Source: Bradyrhizobium elkanii WSM2783 (lineage in GTDB: Bacteria; Pseudomonadota; Alphaproteobacteria; Rhizobiales; Xanthobacteraceae). Taken from it: 64,000 nt of DNA. The stretch spans positions 1 through 64,000 of the forward strand of contig NZ_AXAP01000006.1 in NCBI RefSeq assembly GCF_000472865.1, written 5' to 3'. Of the stretch, positions 58,060-64,000 are shown one piece after another (the first letter of the stretch is position 1; each line of letters opens with the position of its first letter). The position numbers were made by a program, and so were the translations under genes. The notes below the pieces were generated by a model that had not been told where the DNA came from, searched no databases, and saw only the letters and a list, made by a program, of their open reading frames with translations.

Positions 58060-58135
58060 CCCTCTCCCTGTAAGAACGGGGAGAGGGAGGAAACCCGGGC
58101 TCGCTTCGCGTGCGGCGACAGAAATCGCCGCACGC
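58060..58135. terminator. Two hairpins between convergent genes
   Basis: The first stem pairs CCCTCTCCC (58060-58068) with GGGAGAGGG (58079-58087). The second is an 11-bp perfect stem, 58108-58118 with 58125-58135, around a 6-base loop. They separate the convergent binding-protein and monooxygenase genes and may stop transcription from both sides, although T-runs are absent. Confidence 0.5.
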
Positions 58136-58153
58136 CACCCGCGCAAATGAACC

Positions 58154-59956
58154 TCAGGAAAGATGATGGACTTCCTGCAGGCCGTAAACCGGCGTCGCAA
58201 GTCCCTCCTTTCGGGCCTTTAGCTGCAACGAAAGATACTGGGAGTAGTGGCGCGACTGGTGCAGATTGCCGCCGTGGAACCACAGACCTTCCTGTTGCGT
58301 CGGTTTCCACATGTTGCGCTGTTCGCCTTCCCACGGACCAGGGTCCTTGGTCGTGTTGGAGCCAAGTCCCCAGCATTTGCCGACCTTGTCGGCCACGTCC
58401 TTGGAGATCAGGTCCGCAGCCCAACCATTCATCGAGCCGTAGCCGGTGGCGTAAACGATCAGATCCGCGTCCAGCTCGCGGCCATCATCCAACAGGATGG
58501 AATGCTCCTTGAGCTCGCGAACGTTCACGCCGCTCACCAGCTTGATCCTTCCATCGGCAACGAGATCGCAGGCTCCGACATCTATGTAATATCCCGAGCC
58601 GCGGCGCAGATATTTCATGAACAGGCCGGACTCGTCGTCGCCGAAATCCAGCATGAAGCCTGCCTTTTCCAACCGCTTGTAGAACTCCGCATCCTTCTTG
58701 CGAATGGCGTTGTAAATCGGGATCTGGAATTCGTGCATGATGCGATAGGGGAGCGAGGCGAAAATCAGATCCGCCTTGCGGGTCGTCATGCCCGAGGCGA
58801 CGGCACGCTCGGAATAGAGATCGCCAAGGCCGATTTCCATCAGCGAGTCCGATTTCACGATGTGGGTCGACGAGCGCTGCAACATCGTGACATCCGCCCC
58901 GGCTTCCCAGAGCGCCGCGCAGATATCGTGGGCGGAGTTGTTGGACCCGACGACAACCACCTTCTTTCCCTTGTAGGCGTCGGGCCCCGGATGTTGCGAC
59001 GAATGCTGCTGCTCGCCCTTGAAAACGTCCTGTCCCCTGAACTTCGGGATGTTTGCCTTGCCCGACATCCCGGTCGCCAGCACGAGCTGTTTCGGTTTCA
59101 GCACGATCTCCTTGCCGCCACGCTCGACGACGACCGTCCACTCCTTTGCCTTCTCGTCGTACTTGGCGGATTTGCACGTCGTGGAACTCCAGTAGTTCAG
59201 CTCCATGACCTTCGTGTACATTTCCAGCCAATCGCCGATCTTGTCCTTGGGCGCGAACACCGGCCAGTTCTCCGGGAACGGGATGTAGGGCAAGTGGTCG
59301 TACCAGACCGGATCGTGCAGGCAGAGCGACTTGTAGCGCTTGCGCCAGCTATCGCCCGGCCGCTCGTTCTTCTCGACGATAATGGTCGGCACGCCGAGCT
59401 GCCGCAATCGTGCGCCAAGGGCGATGCCGCCCTGACCGCCGCCGACAATAACGACGTAGGGTTGCGTCTTGACGCCGAGCTCGGCGATCTCCTGTTCGCG
59501 CTTTTCCTTCCAGGTCTTGCGAGCAGGATCGCTGCCGTGCTCGGCTCCCATGAGCCGCATCGACCCTTTCGGCTCCTCGTGGCCTTTCAGCTCCGTCATG
59601 GTTGTGAGCAGCGTCCATATCAGTCCGTTCTTCAGCCGGATATGGCCGTAGCCGCGCGCCACTTCGGTTTCGAACTCAAACCAGCCGTCCGCGACGCCGT
59701 CGACTTCGCTCGCGGGATTGCTTGCGTCCTGACGAAAATGGCGGGGTTTGATGCCGGCGAGCTGCGCCGTCAACATCTCGCGAACCTGGCCCTGACCTTC
59801 CATGGTGCGCAGGTTCCAGGTGAAGGCCACGAGATCGCGCCAGTAGCAATCGGCCTGAAACAGATTCACCGCAACATCGATCTCGCCGCCGGCGAGCGCG
59901 TCCTCCAGCTTACCGAGGGCAGCCTCCACCTTGGTGTGAGGGCTATTGTCCAGCAT
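58154..59956 (-). CDS. Flavin-containing monooxygenase with N-terminal NTF2-like domain
   Basis: This 600-aa protein adds a SnoaL/NTF2-like domain (residues about 1-150) to a class B flavoprotein monooxygenase. The FAD motif is VIVGGGQGGIALGARLRQLG, the NADPH motif VVVVGSNNSAHDICAALWE and the late motif LIVYATGYGSMNG. Related enzymes oxygenate ketones, amines or sulfides. The substrate is unknown, although flanking dehydrogenases suggest an alcohol/ketone route. GAGGAG fits the ATG at 59956. The frame to 59989 is not needed. It is the last gene of the sigma-54 unit. Confidence 0.85.
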   Translation of the reverse strand: MLDNSPHTKVEAALGKLEDALAGGEIDVAVNLFQADCYWRDLVAFTWNLRTMEGQGQVREMLTAQLAGIKPRHFRQDASNPASEVDGVADGWFEFETEVARGYGHIRLKNGLIWTLLTTMTELKGHEEPKGSMRLMGAEHGSDPARKTWKEKREQEIAELGVKTQPYVVIVGGGQGGIALGARLRQLGVPTIIVEKNERPGDSWRKRYKSLCLHDPVWYDHLPYIPFPENWPVFAPKDKIGDWLEMYTKVMELNYWSSTTCKSAKYDEKAKEWTVVVERGGKEIVLKPKQLVLATGMSGKANIPKFRGQDVFKGEQQHSSQHPGPDAYKGKKVVVVGSNNSAHDICAALWEAGADVTMLQRSSTHIVKSDSLMEIGLGDLYSERAVASGMTTRKADLIFASLPYRIMHEFQIPIYNAIRKKDAEFYKRLEKAGFMLDFGDDESGLFMKYLRRGSGYYIDVGACDLVADGRIKLVSGVNVRELKEHSILLDDGRELDADLIVYATGYGSMNGWAADLISKDVADKVGKCWGLGSNTTKDPGPWEGEQRNMWKPTQQEGLWFHGGNLHQSRHYSQYLSLQLKARKEGLATPVYGLQEVHHLS

Positions 59957-59996
59957 AGTCGTCTCCTCTCTCTTGTATTTTGGTAACATCAGTCAA

Positions 59997-60030
59997 CGCG
60001 GGCGCTCGCCATGCATGGCGAGCGCCCGCG
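59997..60030. repeat. 34-bp perfect palindrome between the ADH and monooxygenase genes
   Basis: Seventeen bases (59997-60013) are followed directly by their exact reverse complement (60014-60030), centred on CATG with no loop. It lies in the 87-base gap between two genes transcribed leftward, and the RNA would form a very stable hairpin. No T-run follows, so it may limit read-through or protect the upstream mRNA rather than terminate. Confidence 0.9.
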
Positions 60031-60043
60031 CCTTTCGCAGAAG

Positions 60044-61120
60044 CTATTTCGTCAGATCGATCAGGATTTTCAGATGCTGACCGGCGGGATCGAGCAGCAC
60101 GTCAAAGCCTCCTCCGACCGCCTGATCCAGCGTGATCTTCTTGGTCACCACCTTCTTCGCCGGCAGCAGACCGGTGCTGATCAGCCTGATGACACGCGGC
60201 CAGTAATGCGTGGGATAGGCCCACGATCCCCGTATATCGATGTCCTTGAACGTGACCTGGAACCAGTCGAGCGGATTTTCGTGGGGATGAAGACCGGTCT
60301 GCACCACCACCCCCTGCTTCCGCACCGCGTCCGTGCAGGCCTTGAGAGTCTGCTCGTTGCCAACGCATTCGATCGCGACGTCGCAACCGACATTCCCTTC
60401 GCTCAGCGAGCGGACCACATCGCCGGGATTGTCGCGCTTCGGATTGATGGTGACGACGTCAGGCAAGATGCACTTGGCGAATTTCAATCGCGCGTCGTTG
60501 ATGTCTGAAACGAAAAGCTGAGCAGCACCCGCCGCCCGCGCAGCCAGCAGCGTCAGTATCCCGATTGGGCCTGCGCCGGTGACCAGCACGCTGTTGCCTG
60601 CTGTCACGCCACCGCGGTCGCAGGCGTAGACGGCCACCGCTGTCGGCTCGACAAGCGCGGCTTCCTCATCAGTCATCTCGTCTGGAATCTTCTCAACATT
60701 GTATTCGTTGAGCAGGGCATATTCCGCCATTCCGCCAGACACCCAACTCAACCCCGCCAATGCAAGTTGCGGGCTGAGATGGAAGAGACCGCGGTCGGCG
60801 AAATAATCGCCGGCGCGTGGCATGATCAACGGCTGAACCGATACGCGATCGCCCGGCTTCACCGAAGTAACCCCCTTCCCGACCGCTTCGACCACGCCGC
60901 CGAATTCGTGACCGAGAACCTGCGGCCCGCTGACACCTGTAAACGGATGCGGTTCGACGGGGATGAAGATCGGCCCGTAGGCATACTCGTGCAGGTCGGT
61001 GCCGCAGATGCCGACGAAGCGGTTCCGGATCAGGACCTGACCCGTGGCTGGCGTTTCCGCCGGTATTGGAATCGTATCGAGACGCAGATCTTTGGCTGCA
61101 TGAAATCGCAAGGCTTTCAT
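60044..61120 (-). CDS. Zinc-dependent alcohol dehydrogenase (butanediol/sorbitol dehydrogenase-like)
   Basis: This 358-aa MDR-superfamily enzyme has catalytic zinc ligands Cys39 (GICGTDLHE), His71/Glu72 (GHEFGG) and a Glu in VEPTAVAVYAC, and the NAD motif VTGAGPIGILTLLAARAAGA. The four structural-zinc cysteines usual near residues 95-115 are absent: the segment reads PLIMPRAGDYFADRGLFHLS. It probably oxidises a secondary alcohol to a ketone or the reverse. AGGAGG precedes the ATG. It lies between the membrane-protein and monooxygenase genes. Confidence 0.88.
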   Translation of the reverse strand: MKALRFHAAKDLRLDTIPIPAETPATGQVLIRNRFVGICGTDLHEYAYGPIFIPVEPHPFTGVSGPQVLGHEFGGVVEAVGKGVTSVKPGDRVSVQPLIMPRAGDYFADRGLFHLSPQLALAGLSWVSGGMAEYALLNEYNVEKIPDEMTDEEAALVEPTAVAVYACDRGGVTAGNSVLVTGAGPIGILTLLAARAAGAAQLFVSDINDARLKFAKCILPDVVTINPKRDNPGDVVRSLSEGNVGCDVAIECVGNEQTLKACTDAVRKQGVVVQTGLHPHENPLDWFQVTFKDIDIRGSWAYPTHYWPRVIRLISTGLLPAKKVVTKKITLDQAVGGGFDVLLDPAGQHLKILIDLTK

Positions 61121-61268
61121 TCTTTCCTCCTGTAACTATTTGCGTTTGTGGTTTGCTGCATTCGGCTTCAATGCCTGGTCCGGTTCATGCCGGGCTGGAG
61201 GTCATGGAAGGAAATTTGCCTGGACCGGCTATGATCGCGAGTTGCCCGGTTCGGCTTCTCTCTCATCC

Positions 61269-62330
61269 TCACGGGACATCATCCCATGAGCCTGGTGTCC
61301 TCTGTCCCTTCCAGAGATAGGGCTCGGCCAGCCCGTAACCGAACAGCATCGGAACTATGAAGGACCAGTGCGTGCCCATGTAGCCGTAGGTGAAGGCTTC
61401 GCTGATGTTGCCGAAAACCGGCCCGATCAGGTCGAACAAGAGTTTCGTCACCAGATAGGCGAGCAATAGGCAAAAGCTGGACGCCGCCAATCCACCCCAC
61501 GGCATGGGAATCTGGGAGAACGGCCAGTTGTGAATGGGGATCAAAACGCCATAGGTAACCGAACAGGCGACCATGAACCACAACAGCCAGTATTGATCGT
61601 CGGTGAAGTATCCGATGGACCAGAAATTCCCGACGCCGGGCTTGGCGGAATCCCACAGCCCCAAATAGCGGCTGACCCATAGGCAGAGCAGCACGGTCAG
61701 GAAGAGGATCGCCATCTGCGTAAACCCGCGACCCGGTTGTTTCATACCCCGCGTCCAGTATGCGAGCAGCCCCGTAGCGGCCCCCATCTGCACGAAGGGA
61801 AACCACCAGGCCGGTATCCAGCGCACCACCGAACTCGTAACGAGATAGGTGCAGAAGCCGATCAGAACCAGCAGAATGAAAAACTGCCGGTACGGCGGCA
61901 TACCCGCCACGATCCAGTTCTCACCCGTGAATGAAAAGAACGCCAGAAAGAAGAAGATGCATCCGACGATCGGAAATATCCAATCGGCGCCAAGCCCGCT
62001 CCAGTAGATCGACTTTGCCGATAACCAGCCCAGCATCCACGAAGCTGCAACGATGACAAATCCGCGCGCGAGATTGTTCTTGATCCGATCAAACGGCCAG
62101 CCGCAACATACGATTGACAGCAGGGCCCACCACAGACTGAGCAATTGCCAGGTGACGTTATCCAGCCAGAACATCTGGCTGATCTGATCGCTGCTCCATG
62201 GTCCGATCGGCATCGCCTTCACGATCAGATTGACGATGAAACACGAAAGTATCGTGAGCCCGTAGACCAACGCCAATCCCTTGATCGACGAATTAAGTCG
62301 TAATGGCGCAACCTCGATCGCATACTGCAT
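61269..62330 (-). CDS. Unrecognised polytopic membrane protein (about ten helices)
   Basis: This 353-aa protein starts MQYAIEVAPLRLNSSIKG and has about ten hydrophobic helices rich in Trp and Phe (LSLWWALLSIVCCGWPF, WIFPIVGCIFFFLAFFSF, QYWLLWFMVACSVTYGVLI). Short loops are conserved-looking, with Trp-Pro pairs (HNWPFSQIPMPWGG). It does not resemble MFS, ABC or Trk proteins, and I cannot name a family. AGGAGGGG, eight bases upstream, fixes the ATG at 62330 against the longer frame to 62438. It is the second gene of the sigma-54 unit, so a role in substrate uptake or membrane-bound oxidation is inferred. Confidence 0.8.
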   Translation of the reverse strand: MQYAIEVAPLRLNSSIKGLALVYGLTILSCFIVNLIVKAMPIGPWSSDQISQMFWLDNVTWQLLSLWWALLSIVCCGWPFDRIKNNLARGFVIVAASWMLGWLSAKSIYWSGLGADWIFPIVGCIFFFLAFFSFTGENWIVAGMPPYRQFFILLVLIGFCTYLVTSSVVRWIPAWWFPFVQMGAATGLLAYWTRGMKQPGRGFTQMAILFLTVLLCLWVSRYLGLWDSAKPGVGNFWSIGYFTDDQYWLLWFMVACSVTYGVLIPIHNWPFSQIPMPWGGLAASSFCLLLAYLVTKLLFDLIGPVFGNISEAFTYGYMGTHWSFIVPMLFGYGLAEPYLWKGQRTPGSWDDVP

Positions 62331-62474
62331 GTTTGTTTCCCCTCCTGGAGCCTTTCCGGCGCTGATGGAATCAAGCCGGGGTTTTGGTTTTTGTTTTGAT
62401 GCGGTTTCTTCGCGCGAACCGCTTTTCACGTCGCTCAAAAACGCAATAGAGCGTGATGATTTTTCTTCGCGACC

Positions 62475-63263
62475 TCAGATAAGAACCATGCCTCCGTCGA
62501 CGACGAGACTCTGGCCGGTCATGTAGTCGGATGCGGATGACGCCAGGAACCGGGAAACACCGCAGAGATCGTCCGCCGCGGATGGACGCCCGAGCAGAAT
62601 CCCGGCAGAGAACGTCTCGAAGGCTTCGTTGTCGCGCGAGGTCAAACCCTCGTCCTTGAAGCCCTTGTCGATGAGCTTCCACATGTCCGTCGCCACGACA
62701 CCCGGACAGATGGCATTGACGTTGATCTTCTGCGCTCCGAAAGCGCGGGCCGCCGCCTGCGTCAACGCCACGACGCCGAACTTGCTGGCCGAATAATGAG
62801 CGAGCGGTTCATAACCCTGCTTGCCCGCGATAGAGGCGGTGTTGATGATCTTGCCTCCGTGGCCCTGCGCGATCATCTGCTTGATCGCCTCCTGCATGCA
62901 GATGAGAACACCGAGACCGTTGGTATCCATAACCCTGCGCCAATCCTGCTCGGTGATGGACAGGAACGGCTTCGTCTGCGCTATGCCCGCATTGTTGAAG
63001 ATCACATCCAGCTTGCGGTGCGCCTTCACCGTCGCGGCGATCATGGCCTTGACGCTGTCGCGGCTGGTGACATCGACGCGGACGGCAATCGCCTTGCCGC
63101 CTGCGGCGCGAATTCCTTCCGCGACTGTGGAAGCATTGCCTTCGTCAATGTCCGCGATCGTCAGCAGCGCCCCATCCGCCGCAAGACCGCGTGCGATGGC
63201 TTCGCCGATGCCGCGGCCGGATCCGGTCACGACAATCGCGCGCCCCTCGAGATCGAATGGCAT
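62475..63263 (-). CDS. Short-chain dehydrogenase/reductase
   Basis: This 262-aa classical SDR has the cofactor motif VVTGSGRGIGEAIA, an acidic residue after strand 2 (IADIDEGN) favouring NAD, NNAG in FNNAGIAQ, the catalytic Ser in NTASIAGKQG and Tyr-x-x-x-Lys in HYSASKFG. The C-terminus ends GQSLVVDGGMVLI. It resembles acetoin or secondary-alcohol dehydrogenases. GGGAGG precedes the ATG at 63263. It is the first gene after the sigma-54 promoter at 63316-63332. Confidence 0.9.
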   Translation of the reverse strand: MPFDLEGRAIVVTGSGRGIGEAIARGLAADGALLTIADIDEGNASTVAEGIRAAGGKAIAVRVDVTSRDSVKAMIAATVKAHRKLDVIFNNAGIAQTKPFLSITEQDWRRVMDTNGLGVLICMQEAIKQMIAQGHGGKIINTASIAGKQGYEPLAHYSASKFGVVALTQAAARAFGAQKINVNAICPGVVATDMWKLIDKGFKDEGLTSRDNEAFETFSAGILLGRPSAADDLCGVSRFLASSASDYMTGQSLVVDGGMVLI

Positions 63264-63315
63264 GAAAATCCTCCCATTTGCTGTTGCACTCTTACGAATG
63301 CTTGCAAATGAAAGG

Positions 63316-63332
63316 AGCAATCGCCGTGCCAA
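63316..63332 (-). promoter_or_regulatory. Sigma-54 (RpoN) promoter
   Basis: Read on the minus strand, TGGCACG (63331-63325), four bases, then TTGCT (63320-63316) match the -24/-12 consensus with GG-N10-GC spacing. Transcription would begin near 63306, some 40 bases before the SDR start. This explains the need for the AcoR-type activator encoded upstream. Confidence 0.88.
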
Positions 63333-63361
63333 CGGCAAAACCCGAAGAATCCTTCGTTTTC

Positions 63362-63466
63362 TGGAGCGTTTTCGAGCGAAGTGGACACCGGTTCGCGTGA
63401 AGAAAACGCGTCAAAACAAGAATCTAGAGCTTCGGTTCTGATTCAATCAGAACCGAAAATGCTCTA
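63362..63466. repeat. About 105-bp dispersed repeat, copy B
   Basis: It matches copy A (17779-17882) over nearly its whole length. Here the internal palindrome is complete: a 12-bp stem around TCGGTTCTGATT. It sits between the sigma-54 promoter and the upstream CTGTTGCA sites, so it spaces activator sites from the promoter. Confidence 0.9.
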
Positions 63467-63484
63467 GCGAAACAGCGGTCGCTA

Positions 63485-63522
63485 CTGTTGCACGGCCTGC
63501 AACAGATGCCACACCTGTTGCA
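63485..63522. promoter_or_regulatory. Candidate upstream activator sites (CTGTTGCA half-sites)
   Basis: CTGTTGCA (63485-63492) and its inverse TGCAACAG (63498-63505) form a palindrome with 5-base spacer. A third copy is at 63515-63522. The sites are about 160-200 bases upstream of the sigma-54 promoter, the usual place for enhancer-binding activators. A fourth copy at 63281-63288 lies in the leader. Confidence 0.65.
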
Positions 63523-63539
63523 GTCGCACCGCGACAGCG

Positions 63540-64000
63540 TCAGGTACGTTGGCTCAAACCGTATCGCTTGATTTGACGATGAACGGTGGACCGGTCGACA
63601 CCCAGCCTGCGCGCGGCTTCCGAAATATTTCCGCCGCAGGCCGCAAGCATCGTTTCCAGCATCGTCTTCTGCGAATGCGGCTCTTTCGCCTTTGCGACGC
63701 GGGTCGTTTTCAGCAAAGCATCCGGGAGATCGTGAGGTTCGATGACGCCGTTCTGACAGAGCGCCGCGGCAACCGAGATGACATTGTCCAATTCACGGAT
63801 GTTGCCAGGCCAGGCGTATGTCTCAAGCACATCGAGCGCTGCCGGGGACACCACCAGAGAATCTTCCTTCGCCCGATGCCTCTCCATGATCTTGCCCAGC
63901 AGCCACGCAAAGTCGGATCGCTCCCTGAGCGGCGGCAAGAACAGCGTTGCGGCGTTCAGCCGGTAAAACAAGTCCTCACGAAAGGACCCTACCCTCACGA
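63540..64000 (-). CDS. Sigma-54-dependent activator, AcoR type (C-terminal part)
   Basis: Only the C-terminal 150 or so residues lie in the window, as the gene runs off the right edge. Visible are the end of the AAA+ domain (GSFREDLFYRLNAATLFLPPLRERSD, TYAWPGNIRELDNVI) and a Fis-type helix-turn-helix (GGNISEAARRLGVDRSTVHR). This architecture and the helix sequence match activators of the AcoR/MimR group, which sense small organic molecules through N-terminal domains not visible here. It almost certainly drives the sigma-54 promoter at 63316. Confidence 0.88.
   Translation of the reverse strand, partial: VRVGSFREDLFYRLNAATLFLPPLRERSDFAWLLGKIMERHRAKEDSLVVSPAALDVLETYAWPGNIRELDNVISVAAALCQNGVIEPHDLPDALLKTTRVAKAKEPHSQKTMLETMLAACGGNISEAARRLGVDRSTVHRQIKRYGLSQRT

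Noticed and set aside
63495-63510. Second sigma-54-like motif (TGGCA...TTGCA on the minus strand)
   Set aside because: GG and GC are separated by eight instead of ten bases. The similarity comes from the CTGTTGCA half-sites.
1-64000. CRISPR arrays, insertion sequences, prophage or toxin-antitoxin loci
   Set aside because: No regularly spaced repeats, transposase, integrase, phage structural genes or recognisable toxin-antitoxin pairs were seen on either strand.

Overview
The window looks like a chromosomal segment of a Bradyrhizobium-type alphaproteobacterium (Nitrobacteraceae, order Hyphomicrobiales). The evidence is high GC, alphaproteobacterial LexA boxes (GAAC-N7-GAAC), the core order rpsB-tsf-pyrH-frr-uppS-cdsA-dxr-rseP-bamA-lpxD-fabZ-lpxA-lpxI-lpxB, DUF3551 and Omp25/31-type proteins, and several short repeats that I associate with bradyrhizobial genomes. 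Species cannot be set from the sequence alone. I saw no rRNA, tRNA, CRISPR array, insertion sequence or prophage.

Layout. 1-354 is a repeat-rich edge. 355-6487 holds a YihX-like HAD phosphatase, moeA, lexA with its operator, two small hypothetical genes and comEC. 6888-11128 looks accessory: an MHS-family transporter, an SPW-repeat membrane protein, a 60-aa protein, a second glutamine synthetase and a SnoaL-like protein. 11140-15988 holds glnS and gltX head to head, then gltA. 16084-18971 holds a porin and a divergent TetR/DUF1330 pair. 19075-33992, all on the minus strand, is the conserved block for translation factors, UMP kinase, isoprenoid and CDP-DAG synthesis, BamA and lipid A. 34326-38430 holds dnaE, a 32-codon gene under two perfect LexA boxes and a small zinc-ribbon protein. 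38539-43769 holds an outer-membrane barrel, two DUF3551 genes, lolD, lolC and proS.

43980-49126 is a probable copper-acquisition operon (DUF2946, TonB receptor, BNR-repeat protein, TlpA-like thioredoxin, PCuAC chaperone). It resembles the pcu operon of B. japonicum. A globin gene follows on the other strand, just after an orphan intrinsic terminator. 50100-53680 is a complete sugar-type ABC importer. 53689-58042 holds a GntR regulator with two winged helices, a MetX-like hydrolase and a PhyH dioxygenase, divergent from an orphan solute-binding protein across a perfect operator-like palindrome.

58154-64000 is a coherent catabolic unit: flavin monooxygenase, zinc alcohol dehydrogenase, an unrecognised ten-helix membrane protein and an SDR dehydrogenase. 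A near-consensus sigma-54 promoter lies in front, with repeated CTGTTGCA half-sites further upstream and an AcoR-type activator, cut by the window edge, beyond them.

The two most interesting signals are the SOS-controlled membrane microprotein at 37978-38076, a candidate functional analogue of Caulobacter SidA, and the sigma-54/AcoR-type oxidative operon with its unknown membrane protein.
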